DNA of 64,000 nt from Scatomorpha stercorigallinarum (GTDB lineage: Bacteria; Bacillota; Clostridia; Oscillospirales; Oscillospiraceae): contig CALXGN010000005.1 in the NCBI GenBank assembly GCA_944387865.1, forward strand, positions 91,624 through 155,623, given 5' to 3'. The notes under the pieces are model-generated. The model saw nothing but the letters and a program-made list of their open reading frames with translations, searched no databases and had not been told where the DNA came from. Of this stretch, positions 41,636 to 50,431 are shown one piece after another (position 1 is the stretch's first letter; each line of letters opens with the position of its first letter). Made by a program: the position numbers and the translations under genes.

Positions 41636-42550
41636 TTGGACATGACCCCGGTGTTCACCCAGATGGGCATCCTCGTGTTCATCATGGCTGTGGGCTTCGC
41701 CTGCGCGAAGCTCGGGGTAGCGGGGCCGGAATTCACCCGCTCGGGATCAAAGATCGTATTGAACGTGCTGCTGGTGTTCACCATACTTAACTCCGTGACG
41801 AGCGCGGAGATGGAGCTCTCCCTGGCGGACATCGGCATCTACACGCTGGGATTTTTCGTCATGATAATCGTCTGCTCGCTGCTGGGCGTACTGGCGGCGC
41901 GAGCGCTGCGCGTGCCGGCGGACGACCGCGGCATCGCCGCTTTCGCCGTGGCGTTCACGAATACCGTGTTCGTCGGCTTCCCAGTGGTGGAGTCCGTCTA
42001 CGGCGCTGAGGGCGTGCTGGTGGCGACGATATCCAACATCCCCTTCAACCTGTTCATCTATACGCTGGGCGTGGCGCTGATAAACGGCAGTACGAAGGGC
42101 ATGAACATCAAAAGCGCCATCTCGCCGCCGCTGATAGCGACGTTCGTGGCCATCGCCTTTTTCCTCACCGGCTGGGAGCTGCCCGCGCCGGTGGTGGAGT
42201 GCTTCAGCGTGCTCTCCGCCGGCACCGTGCCGGTGAGCATGCTGGTGGTGGGCGCCAGCCTTGGCGCCGTGCCGCTGAAGAGCACGCTGGGCAACTGGCG
42301 GGTGTATGCCGTCGGCCTTGTGAGGCTGATACTGGGCCCGCTGGCCGTCTGGGCCGCGCTGCGCCCCTTCGTGCACGATGAGATGGCCCTCGGCGTGACG
42401 GTGATCCTCGCCGCCTGCCCGACGGCCATGCTGGCCACAGCGCTGACCATCCGCAGCGGCAAGGACGAGACCTTCGCCAGCCAGAACGTGTTCGTCAGCA
42501 CAGTCCTCTCCGCCGCCACCCTCCCACTGATGATCTATCTGCTGGTGTGA
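41636..42550 (+). CDS. AEC-family (auxin efflux carrier/malonate-type) transporter
   Basis: 304 residues, about ten hydrophobic segments, starting TTG 41636 (GAGGTG 6 bases upstream) or ATG 41642. Family marks are the N-terminal GFACAKLGVAGPEFTRSGSK followed by IVLNVLLVF, FAVAFTNTVFVGFPVVESVY with the conserved N-x2-F-x-G-x-P pattern, and the C-terminal ACPTAMLATALTIRSG. Bacterial members carry organic acids such as malate or malonate; the substrate here is unknown. It ends at a terminator facing the MFS gene. Confidence 0.88.
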   Translation: MDMTPVFTQMGILVFIMAVGFACAKLGVAGPEFTRSGSKIVLNVLLVFTILNSVTSAEMELSLADIGIYTLGFFVMIIVCSLLGVLAARALRVPADDRGIAAFAVAFTNTVFVGFPVVESVYGAEGVLVATISNIPFNLFIYTLGVALINGSTKGMNIKSAISPPLIATFVAIAFFLTGWELPAPVVECFSVLSAGTVPVSMLVVGASLGAVPLKSTLGNWRVYAVGLVRLILGPLAVWAALRPFVHDEMALGVTVILAACPTAMLATALTIRSGKDETFASQNVFVSTVLSAATLPLMIYLLV

Positions 42551-42569
42551 GATAGTGTACAAAAACTCA

Positions 42570-42602
42570 GCTCCCCCGGGCACGGCCCGGGGGAGCTTTT
42601 TT
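42570..42602. terminator. terminator between the convergent AEC and MFS genes
   Basis: GCTCCCCCGGGC (42570-42581), 3-base loop, GCCCGGGGGAGC (42585-42596), then six T. AAAAA on the left allows leftward use. Confidence 0.92.
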
Positions 42603-42623
42603 ATATACGGAATGACCAAAGGC

Positions 42624-43892
42624 TTATTTGGCGGCTTTTTTCATGGGGGAGATGGCGATGGAGACGATTATCAACACCATGCCTACCAGCGCCGTGGCGC
42701 CGAAGAAGAGCCACGCGGTGCCCATGCCGCCCTCGGTGGCGAGGAAGGCGTTCATCACGGGCGCGGTGAGGGCCTGGCCGACATAGACTGAGGTCATCAG
42801 CGTGGCGGATATCGCGGCGAAGTCGCGCCCGCCGAAGACGCTCTGACCTATAAGGCCGGGGATGCTGGCGTTCAGCGGATAGGCCAGCGCGGCGAAGACG
42901 ACACAGCCGACGAGTATCAGCGTGACGGGGTGGCCGTTCAGCGCGACCATGCAGGCCATCGCGGCGACGAAGGCGACGCAGACGATGACTGTGAAAATGC
43001 TCGGGCCGGCCTTTGCGAACACCTTGCCGACTATGAGCAGCACCGCGCCGGAAATCACGAGATAGATAGCGTTCCAGTTGGCGGCGGCGGTGGCGTCAAG
43101 GCCGTTAGCCTGCCACCAGGAGGGGGCGTAGCTCATATAGGCCGAGCCGCTCATGCACACGAAGAGCAGGGCGAGCGCGAGCACCCAGAAGGCGGGGGAG
43201 CGCAGGGCCTCGCTCTTGCTCACGCCCGGGACGTCAACAGCCGCACCGGCATCGGAGGCGGCGCCAGCCTTGTCCCAGCCGAGGGGCTTCTGGCCCATTT
43301 TTTTCGGGTCCTTTATAAGGCAGATGACGGAGAAGAGGCCGATTGCGAGGATGAAAATGGAGAGTATGCGGTAGCAGCCCTTGAAGTCCACGACCTTGAA
43401 GAGCTGCCCGGCGGCGAAGACCCATATGGCCGCGCCGAAGCCAGCGCCGGAAAACACTATGCCGGAGATCTGCTCGCGCTTTTCCACGAACCAGTCGGCG
43501 ATAACGCTCGAGCAGACGGCGTGGGTGCCGAAGGTGATGGAGAAGGAGGCCATGAAGCCGGCCAGGTAGTAGAACACGAGTGTGGATATGTTCTGCCCGG
43601 GTACGGCAAAGGTGTAAAGGTGCACGTGTATCGCGCAGGCAAGCACGGAGATGAGCATGGTGGTTTTAGCGCCGAGCTTGCTGAGCGCCTTTACGGCCAC
43701 GAGGCTGAGCACTACGTTGCCGATGGTGTTCACCGTGCCTATATAGCCCACCATGCCGAGGTCCCAGCCGCTGTATTCGCTGAGCGAGGTAAGGAATATG
43801 CCGAGGGTGGTGCAGGCGCCGAGGTTGACGAACATGACCAGGAAAGCGCCTATCGCCGCCTTATAGCCGAAAAATTTCTTGGATTCGTTCAC
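42624..43892 (-). CDS. MFS transporter, OFA-like
   Basis: 422 residues with twelve predicted membrane helices in two halves split by a charged central loop (CLIKDPKKMGQKPLGWDKAG). It opens MNESKKFFGYKAAIGAFLVM and carries YIGTVNTIGNVVLSLV and FGAAIWVFAAGQLF. GTG start after AAGGAGG. Last gene of the SDR/enoate-reductase operon, 83 bases after the reductase and behind a hairpin, so probably expressed at a lower level. Likely moves the substrate or product of the operon; in bai-type operons an MFS carrier plays this part. Confidence 0.85.
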   Translation of the reverse strand: MNESKKFFGYKAAIGAFLVMFVNLGACTTLGIFLTSLSEYSGWDLGMVGYIGTVNTIGNVVLSLVAVKALSKLGAKTTMLISVLACAIHVHLYTFAVPGQNISTLVFYYLAGFMASFSITFGTHAVCSSVIADWFVEKREQISGIVFSGAGFGAAIWVFAAGQLFKVVDFKGCYRILSIFILAIGLFSVICLIKDPKKMGQKPLGWDKAGAASDAGAAVDVPGVSKSEALRSPAFWVLALALLFVCMSGSAYMSYAPSWWQANGLDATAAANWNAIYLVISGAVLLIVGKVFAKAGPSIFTVIVCVAFVAAMACMVALNGHPVTLILVGCVVFAALAYPLNASIPGLIGQSVFGGRDFAAISATLMTSVYVGQALTAPVMNAFLATEGGMGTAWLFFGATALVGMVLIIVSIAISPMKKAAK

Positions 43893-43925
43893 TTTTTCCC
43901 CTCCTTAAAGCGATATCTTTTGCGA

Positions 43926-43954
43926 AACGCCCCCGCGGCAATGGCGGGGGCGTT
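43926..43954 (-). terminator. intra-operon hairpin between the reductase and the MFS gene
   Basis: AACGCCCCCGC (43926-43936) pairs with GCGGGGGCGTT (43944-43954), 11 perfect pairs. The leftward exit reads TTTCGC, so it probably attenuates transcription into the MFS gene rather than ending it. Confidence 0.6.
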
Positions 43955-43975
43955 GTGTGTTTGTGCGCTTTGGAC

Positions 43976-45934
43976 TTACTTCAGGGACATGGCCGCGTAG
44001 AAGCCTTCGCGGATGGCCGGGCCGGCCTTGGCGGGCTTCATGCAGTCGCCGATGATGGTGGTCTTGGTCGGATAGGCGTTCTGGATGGCGTCGGCCAGCT
44101 CCAGGTTGCGGCTGCGGCCGAAAGCGGAGACGATGACGTCCGCCGGGACGACGCGCTTCGCGCCCTCGTGCTCGACCTCGACGCCCTCGTCGGTGATGCC
44201 GACGACCTTGGTGCTGGTGAGCAGCTCCACGCCGTATTCCTTCAGCAGGCGGTCAACGCTGATCTTGTTGACGACCATCACGTCGTTGCCGACGTCGGGC
44301 AGCATTTCGACGATGCTGATCTTGCGGCCCTTGGCGCCGTATTCGATGGCGGTGTCGCAGGCGGAGAGGCCGCCGCCGCAGATGACGACGCGCTCGCCCT
44401 CGGGCATGCCGTTCTTGTGCACATCAACGACGTCGATGACCTTCTTGTTGTCGATGCCGGGGATGTGCGGCACAGTGGGCCTGGAGCCGGTGGCGACGAA
44501 GATGGCGTCCGCGCTCTTGAGCACGGGGTCGTCGGCCGCGACGGCGGTGTTGAGCACGACCTTCACGCCGAGCTTCTTCAGCTGGACCTCGTACCACTTG
44601 ATGAGCTGGGGCATACGCCACTTGAAGTCGCCGGTGGCGATGGTGAGGAAGGTGCCGCCCAGGCGGGAGTCCTTCTCATACAGCGTGACGGAGCAGCCGC
44701 GCTCGGCAGCGCAGCGGGCAGCCTCCAGGCCGCCGGGGCCGCCGCCGATGACGACGACGTTGGTCGGGCGGGTGACGGGCTTGACCTCCATGGCGGTCTC
44801 AAAGCCGACGGAGGGGTTGACGGTGCAGCTCAGCTGGGTCAGGCGGCCGAAGATGCGGCCGATGCACTCCTCGTTGCAGACGATGCAGGGGCGCACGTCT
44901 TCGCGGCGGCCCTCACGCAGCTTGTTGGCGAACTGCGGGTCGGCGATGGACTGGCGGCCGAACTGGGCGATGTCGGCGTTGCCGCTCTCGATGAGCTCGA
45001 CGGCGCTCTCCATGCTGTGGTTGCCGGTGTTGATGATGGGGTGGGTGATGTGCTTGCGGGCCTCTTCGCAGACATAGGCCATGCAGGCTTCGCCGGTGTA
45101 GCGGGTGGGGAAGATGTAGTCCATCGTCTCGTAGCAGGCCGCGTCGATGTCGAAAGCGTCGATGCCGCACTTGTCGAGCACGTCGAGTATCTTCATGCTC
45201 TCCTCGATGGTGCGCCCGCCGGGGAAGCGGTGGTCAAGGCTGATGCGGTAGGTGATGGGGAAGTCGGGGCCGACGACGGAGCGGATGGCGTCCACGGTCT
45301 CCATCGCGAAGCGGCAGCGGTTTTCAAAGCTCCCGCCGTACTGATCCTTGCGGTGGTTCCAGATCTCGCTCATGAACTGGTCCATCAGGTAGCCGGCGTG
45401 GGCGTGGATCTGGATGCCGTCGAAGCCCATGAAAACGGCGTTCTGCGCGGCGACCTTCCAGTGCTCCATCATCTCGTGGATCTCGTCCACGGTGAGGGCG
45501 CGGCAGATCATGCTGGGGTTGTAGAAGCTCGGGTTCTCGGAAGAGGAGATGGGCACGCGCTCGCCGATCTGGGGCATGCCGTTGCGGCCGGTGCCGCAGG
45601 AGAGCTGGGCGAATATCTTCGCGCCCCAGCGGTGCACGCGCTCGGTGAGCTGGGTGCCGCTCGGGATGCTCTTGTCGCTGGAGAAGTCCAGCGTGCGGCC
45701 GCCCTGGGCGCACTTCTCGTCGATGAAGTAAGCGCCGGTGTGGATGAGGCCGATGCCGCCTTTGGCGCGCTCCTCGTAATAGCGCAGGCCGCTCTCGGTC
45801 TCCACCTGGTCGACGGTGGTGGGGGTGAAGGTGCCCATGCCGGACATGCTGATGCGGTTGCGGATGCGGCACTTGTTGATGTCGATGGGACGCCAGAGAA
45901 CGCTGTAGTCGTATTTCTTATCGCAGCAGGACAT
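43976..45934 (-). CDS. enoate/2,4-dienoyl-CoA reductase-type flavoprotein (OYE-FeS-FAD, BaiCD/BaiH-like)
   Basis: 652 residues in the order of NADH:flavin oxidoreductases. FMN barrel (about 10-345, NRISMSGMGTFTPTT, IHAHAGYLMDQFMSEIWNHR), a [4Fe-4S] site with Cys350, Cys353, Cys357 and Cys370, an FAD/NAD domain beginning VVVIGGGPGGLEAARCAAER (about 393-412) with a second dinucleotide motif VVICGGGLSACDTAIEYG. It reduces activated C=C bonds of an enoate or enone. GGGAGG precedes the ATG. Together with two SDR enzymes and an MFS carrier it resembles bile-acid/steroid or other enone-reducing operons. The substrate is unknown. Confidence 0.9.
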   Translation of the reverse strand: MSCCDKKYDYSVLWRPIDINKCRIRNRISMSGMGTFTPTTVDQVETESGLRYYEERAKGGIGLIHTGAYFIDEKCAQGGRTLDFSSDKSIPSGTQLTERVHRWGAKIFAQLSCGTGRNGMPQIGERVPISSSENPSFYNPSMICRALTVDEIHEMMEHWKVAAQNAVFMGFDGIQIHAHAGYLMDQFMSEIWNHRKDQYGGSFENRCRFAMETVDAIRSVVGPDFPITYRISLDHRFPGGRTIEESMKILDVLDKCGIDAFDIDAACYETMDYIFPTRYTGEACMAYVCEEARKHITHPIINTGNHSMESAVELIESGNADIAQFGRQSIADPQFANKLREGRREDVRPCIVCNEECIGRIFGRLTQLSCTVNPSVGFETAMEVKPVTRPTNVVVIGGGPGGLEAARCAAERGCSVTLYEKDSRLGGTFLTIATGDFKWRMPQLIKWYEVQLKKLGVKVVLNTAVAADDPVLKSADAIFVATGSRPTVPHIPGIDNKKVIDVVDVHKNGMPEGERVVICGGGLSACDTAIEYGAKGRKISIVEMLPDVGNDVMVVNKISVDRLLKEYGVELLTSTKVVGITDEGVEVEHEGAKRVVPADVIVSAFGRSRNLELADAIQNAYPTKTTIIGDCMKPAKAGPAIREGFYAAMSLK

Positions 45935-45963
45935 TTGGTGTGTTCCTCCCTTTTATTTTGCGC

Positions 45964-46719
45964 TCAGATGGCGGTCCAGCCGCCGTCGCAGGTGCAGATG
46001 TTGCCGGTGACATAGGAGCTCTCGTCGGCAGCCAGATAGACGACGGTGGAATCGAGCTCGCCCTCGCGGCCCGGACGGCCCATCGGGGTGCGGTCCTTGA
46101 TGAAGTAATCCATGGCGGCCATGGCCTCGGGGCTGTTGGCCTCGCTGGGGAAGAAGCCCGGGCAGATGCAGTTGACGGTGATGCCCTTCTGCGCCCACTC
46201 GGTGGCCATCTGGTGCGTGAAGTTGATGACGGCGCCCTTGCTGGCGGCGTAGTCGCTGATGGGGATCTCCGGCAGGCCGCCCTTGCCGAGGATGGAGGCG
46301 ATGTTGATGATGCGGCCGTAGCCGGCCTTCAGCATCTCGCGGCCGAAATCACGGGTGCAGCGCATGACGCCGAAAACGTCGGTGTTGACGGTGTCGATCC
46401 AGTCCTCCTCGGGGAACTCGTCCAGGGGCTTGCTCTTGCCGCCGCCGGCATTGTTGACCAGGATATCGACCTTGCCGTACTCGGCAATGACGGCCTTGAC
46501 GGCGTTGGCCACGTCCTCGGGCTCCCTGACGTCGCAGCGGACGACGAGGCACTTCACGCCGACGGCGCGGATCTCTTCGGCGACCTCGTTCAGCTTCCAC
46601 TCGCGGCGGGCGAGGATGGCGAGGTCGGCGCCCTGGCGGGCGAGAGCGAGGGCGAACTGACGGCCCAGGCCGGCGGAAGCGCCGGTGACGACTGCTACTC
46701 TACCGTGAAGATCGAACAT
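45964..46719 (-). CDS. SDR-family oxidoreductase
   Basis: 251 residues from ATG 46719 (GGAGGAAG upstream; the open frame is longer). Classical SDR: TGASAGLG cofactor loop (12-19), NNAGGG (89-94), Ser142, Tyr157-x3-Lys161 in ISDYAASKGA, and PGFFPSE. Arg38/Arg39 after the second strand suggest NADP(H). It interconverts an alcohol and a ketone. Second gene of the operon, 29 bases before the enoate reductase gene and 62 bases after the other SDR. Confidence 0.92.
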   Translation of the reverse strand: MFDLHGRVAVVTGASAGLGRQFALALARQGADLAILARREWKLNEVAEEIRAVGVKCLVVRCDVREPEDVANAVKAVIAEYGKVDILVNNAGGGKSKPLDEFPEEDWIDTVNTDVFGVMRCTRDFGREMLKAGYGRIINIASILGKGGLPEIPISDYAASKGAVINFTHQMATEWAQKGITVNCICPGFFPSEANSPEAMAAMDYFIKDRTPMGRPGREGELDSTVVYLAADESSYVTGNICTCDGGWTAI

Positions 46720-46781
46720 TTTTTCTTCCTCCTGTTTTTGAGTGATATCTGAGGGCTTTACTGACAAATGTGGAAAAACGC

Positions 46782-47567
46782 TCAGCAGAGGGCGTCCATG
46801 CCGGCGTCCATGCGGATGCCGCTGCCCATGATGTGGCTGGAGACATCGCTGGCGAGATAGAGGGCCAGGTTGGCGACCTCGTCCGCGCGGCAGTAGCGCT
46901 TATCGAGATAGGCGGCGCCGAATATCTGCTCGCACTCCTCGTGGGTCTTGGTGTCGCCGAAGGTATTCTTCTCGATGCGGTGGATCATCGGGGTCTCCAC
47001 GCCGCCGGGGCAGAGGTAGTTGCAGTGGATGCCGTGGGGGCCGAGCTCGAGGGCCACGCTCTTGGCCACGCCCGCGCAGGCGTGCTTGCTGGAGCAGTAG
47101 GCGCTCATGCCGGCCGCGGTGGTGTAGCTGCCGTTGGAGGCGATGACGACCACGGCGCCCTTGCCCTGCTTGATCATATAAGGGGCGGCGTACTTGCAGG
47201 TGAACACCACGCCGAACACGTTGACGCCGTAGACCTTCATGTAGGACTCGTAGGTGCAGTCCTGGATGAGCTGGTATTCGCCCTCATAGCCGGCGTTGGG
47301 GATGACGACGTCGATGGAGCCGAAGGCGGCGTAAGCGCCGTCCACGAAGGCCTTGACTTCCTCTTCCTTGGTCACGTCGCAGATGAAGGTGGCCAGCTTC
47401 TCGGGGGCGATGTCCAGGGTGGGGACGAAGGCGTCCAGCTTTTCCTGGGCGGTGGAGGAGATGGCGAGCTTGCAGCCCTCGGCCGCGAAAGCCCGGCACA
47501 GGGCCTGGCCGATGCCGCCGGTGGAGCCGGTGATGAGCACTACCTTGTCCTTGAGGCCGTAATCCAT
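46782..47567 (-). CDS. SDR-family oxidoreductase, first gene of the operon
   Basis: 261 residues. TGSTGGIG (14-21), the NAG motif as IPNAG (89-93), Ser144, Tyr157-x3-Lys161 in SAYCSSKHAC, and PGGVETPM. The segment after strand 2 (ISSTAQEKLDAF) lacks an acidic NAD-determining residue, so cofactor choice is open. It shares little with the other SDR beyond the fold, so the pair probably acts on different positions of the substrate. Divergent from the PucR/CdaR-type regulator genes. Confidence 0.92.
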   Translation of the reverse strand: MDYGLKDKVVLITGSTGGIGQALCRAFAAEGCKLAISSTAQEKLDAFVPTLDIAPEKLATFICDVTKEEEVKAFVDGAYAAFGSIDVVIPNAGYEGEYQLIQDCTYESYMKVYGVNVFGVVFTCKYAAPYMIKQGKGAVVVIASNGSYTTAAGMSAYCSSKHACAGVAKSVALELGPHGIHCNYLCPGGVETPMIHRIEKNTFGDTKTHEECEQIFGAAYLDKRYCRADEVANLALYLASDVSSHIMGSGIRMDAGMDALC

Positions 47568-47898
47568 GATAATTCAGCATCCTTTCTTAAAACACCGGTC
47601 TCCCGGCTTGATTGACTACATTTTAACACAGAGCCCGTCATTATACACTGTCAGCGGCGCGGAAACAGGGGGGCTGTTTACAGCAAAACGCACAGCGCAC
47701 GGCAGGAATCAAGCAAATATGCGGCTTTCAGCTTTTTGGGGTAAATATCAAAAATGCGGATTCTCCCCGCCGCGGATTCCTCGCATTGCACAGCGGATAT
47801 GTTGATTCTGACGGGGACAACGGTTGACATGGACGTGTTCTTTATATATTATAGTAGGGAAATTGTGAAAACGCTGTCGTAAGAAGGAGGCGAGGGAC
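47568..47898. promoter_or_regulatory. divergent control region of the SDR operon and the PucR-type genes
   Basis: 331 bases without a gene. Rightward TTGACA (47824-47829), 17-base spacer, TATTAT (47847-47852) is a clear promoter for the regulators. Leftward, a TATAAT at 47645-47640 has no good -35 box, as expected for a promoter needing an activator. No obvious long dyad was found. Confidence 0.7.
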
Positions 47899-49086
47899 GT
47901 GAAAAGCATCGACCACGAGCGGCTGGAGAGCGTGCTGCTGGACGCCATCCTCAGCGGCGGTAGCCTTCAGGAGCTCTTCGACCGGGTGTACGAATGTATC
48001 GCACTGCCGCTGGTGTGTTTCGACACCACGTTCCACATGCTGGCCTACGCCTTCCCGCGGCCGTTTTATTACAGCCACTGGGAGGACATGGCCGAGCGCG
48101 GCAGCGCCGCCGAGAGCGCCATCATCGGCTATAACTACCTGGAGAGCCAGGAGAAGATGTACGAGCACGGCCGTTCGCTCTGCTTCGACACCGGCACCTG
48201 CGAGGGCTATCCGCAGGCCTGCGGCCCGGTGATGGCCGACGGGCGGCTGGCGGCCTACTGCGGCATCATGATCGAGGACTGCCGCCGGGAGGACGCCCTG
48301 CGCGCCAACGACCTCATCGCCCGCGCCGCCGCCCGGCTGATACTCGACCGCAGCCGCGACGGGCGCGGCGGCGCCGTGGAGCGGCTGCTGATCCGCAACG
48401 AATACGGCCCGGAGACGCTCGCGGCCCTCTCCGGCGCGCTGCATCAGCCGCCTTACGCCATCGTCATCGTCTCGGCGGAGGGGCGCGGGGTGAGCACGCT
48501 GGAATACCTGCGCGGGCGCCTCTGCCAGGGGGGAAGCGGCGCTGTCGGCTGCCTCGCGGGCGAGGAGCGGCTCTACATATTGCAGAGCGGCCTCAGCGGC
48601 GGGGAAAGGGGGCGCGCGCTGGAGCGGCTGGAGTCCGTCGCCCGCCTGTGCGGGGTGCGCGCCGGCACCAGCGACATATTCGATTCGCTGGAAGAGACTT
48701 CCGAGCGCCGCGCGCAGGCGCTGCTGGCCCTCTCCGCCGGCGGCGGGCCGGTGAGCACGTTCAGCGGCAGCTACGCCGCCATCGTCGGCCGCTGCGCCCT
48801 GGGGCGCTATGGCGCGGCCGCTTCGCGCTCGTCCCCGCTGGAAGCGCTGGCGGGGCTGGACGGCGAATACCTGCAAACGCTGCGGCTCTATTTGCAGCTT
48901 TTCCGCCGCCCCGCCGCCGTGGCGGAGGCCCAGGGCCTGCACCGCAATACGGTCATCAACCGCATCCGCAAGGTGGAGGAGCTGCTGCACGCCGACCTTT
49001 CGGACGCGGAGACGGCGTCGGCGCTGCAGCTGGGGCTGGAACTGGCGGAGCTGTCCGATGCGGAGAGGAGGGGCGCCAATGGCTGA
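47899..49086 (+). CDS. PucR/CdaR-type transcriptional regulator
   Basis: 395 residues. The N-terminal part (about 1-150, ESVLLDAILSGGSLQELFDR, FDTTFHMLAYAFPRPFYY) looks like a ligand-sensing domain. A GGDEF-like CdaR middle follows (about 165-290), then the C-terminal helix-turn-helix YLQLFRRPAAVAEAQGLHRN ending in TVINRIRKVEELL, the hallmark of this family. GTG start 8 bases after AAGGAGG. Divergent from the SDR operon, so probably its activator. Confidence 0.85.
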   Translation: MKSIDHERLESVLLDAILSGGSLQELFDRVYECIALPLVCFDTTFHMLAYAFPRPFYYSHWEDMAERGSAAESAIIGYNYLESQEKMYEHGRSLCFDTGTCEGYPQACGPVMADGRLAAYCGIMIEDCRREDALRANDLIARAAARLILDRSRDGRGGAVERLLIRNEYGPETLAALSGALHQPPYAIVIVSAEGRGVSTLEYLRGRLCQGGSGAVGCLAGEERLYILQSGLSGGERGRALERLESVARLCGVRAGTSDIFDSLEETSERRAQALLALSAGGGPVSTFSGSYAAIVGRCALGRYGAAASRSSPLEALAGLDGEYLQTLRLYLQLFRRPAAVAEAQGLHRNTVINRIRKVEELLHADLSDAETASALQLGLELAELSDAERRGANG

Positions 49087-50311
49087 AAAAGATCTTTCCG
49101 CCAGGCTGGACGAGCTGCTGCTCGGCGCGCTGACGGACGGCCTGGAGCTGCGCGAGACGCTGGAGGGCCTCTTTTCCCTCACCGGCATGGCCACGGTCAT
49201 ATTGGACACGGGCGGACTGGAGACGATGAGCGTCCCCGCAGCCGGGGAGGGGCAGGAGGCGCTCCGGCCGGCGCTGCGCGCCCTGCTTGAGCGCCGGGAC
49301 GAGCGGGCCAGGGACCTTTTCCGCGGCCGCGCGGCCGCGTTCCTGCCCGGCGAGGCGGGGGACGGCCCCGCGCTCTGCCGGCTGCTGCCCGCCGGCGGCG
49401 AGCCGCGGCACATACTGGGCGTTGCGGCCCCGCCGGGGCTGCCGCAGGGCGTACTGGAGCGCACGCTCGAGCGCCTGACGCAGCTCTATGACTACTACGA
49501 CCGCGTCCCGGCCTGGGAGCCGGGCGGATACAAGGCCAGCTATCTTGAGTCCGGCGTGGCGCGCGAGCTGCTGCTGGGGGACGGCGACCTCTCCCGCAGC
49601 GTTTTCGGCAACCTTTACGACCTGCGGCTGGACGGCGAAGGCGGCGGCTCGCTCCGGGGCGGCTATGTGTTCGCGGCGCTGGAGGGCGGCCGCGACGCCT
49701 CCGCGCTGCACGAAGCCGAGCAGAGCCTTTCGCGCCTGCTGCCGCACAGCTTCCACCTCGTCAGCGACGGGCGTCTGCTCGCGCTCTGCTGCTCGGTGCC
49801 GGAGGGGGAGACGTCCATATTGCAGGACAAGCTCCGCTGCCTGACGGAGGGGCGCGCCCTGCGCTGCGGCGTATCCGACCGCTTCTCGGACCTCAACGAG
49901 CGCGGCGGCTACCGCCGGCAGGCCATGGGTGCGCTGACGCTGGCCGCGCTGCCCGGCTCGGGGCGCATGCGCACGGCGCGCGACAGCTATCAGGAGCTGA
50001 TGCTCGCCGGCGCGCTGGCCCAGGTGGGCCCCACGGTGCTGGAGCTCTCCGAGGTGCGCGCGCTGGCCGAATACGACGAGCGCAACCACACCGAGTACCT
50101 GGACACGCTGGAAAAATACCTCGCCTTCGGCAACCGCCTCTCCGGCGCGGCGGCCAGCATGTTCATCGACCGCAGCACGATGAAATACCGCCTGCAGAAG
50201 ATCGGTGACCTGCTGGGCGCGGACACCGACGACCCGGCCACCGCCCGCCGCCTGCAGCTGGCCATCGCCGTCCACCGCCTGAGGGGGAAGCTCGCCGCCA
50301 CAGAGGGCTGA
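49079..50311 (+). CDS. second PucR/CdaR-type transcriptional regulator
   Basis: 410 residues from ATG 49079, overlapping the first regulator by 8 bases. Same plan: an N-terminal domain (LDELLLGALTDGLELRETLE), a central domain with CGVSDRFSDLNERGGYRRQA, and a C-terminal helix-turn-helix YLAFGNRLSGAAASMFIDRS followed by TMKYRLQKIGDLLG. Only weakly similar to its partner outside the C-terminal domain. A coupled pair suggests a heteromeric regulator or sensing of two ligands. Confidence 0.82.
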   Translation: MAEKDLSARLDELLLGALTDGLELRETLEGLFSLTGMATVILDTGGLETMSVPAAGEGQEALRPALRALLERRDERARDLFRGRAAAFLPGEAGDGPALCRLLPAGGEPRHILGVAAPPGLPQGVLERTLERLTQLYDYYDRVPAWEPGGYKASYLESGVARELLLGDGDLSRSVFGNLYDLRLDGEGGGSLRGGYVFAALEGGRDASALHEAEQSLSRLLPHSFHLVSDGRLLALCCSVPEGETSILQDKLRCLTEGRALRCGVSDRFSDLNERGGYRRQAMGALTLAALPGSGRMRTARDSYQELMLAGALAQVGPTVLELSEVRALAEYDERNHTEYLDTLEKYLAFGNRLSGAAASMFIDRSTMKYRLQKIGDLLGADTDDPATARRLQLAIAVHRLRGKLAATEG

Positions 50312-50330
50312 GCGGGCGTAAGGCCCGAAA

Positions 50331-50362
50331 AAAACCGCCCCGGTTCACACCGGGGCGGTTTT
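50331..50362 (+). terminator. terminator of the regulator pair
   Basis: AAAACCGCCCCGG (50331-50343), 6-base loop, CCGGGGCGGTTTT (50350-50362), 13 pairs. It also faces the leftward lipoprotein gene. Confidence 0.88.
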
Positions 50363-50431
50363 GCGTGTTTTCACATATGGTTGCCCTGATGGCAAAAGCG
50401 CACAGCCGCAGGGCCGCCGGCCGGGCGGGGC

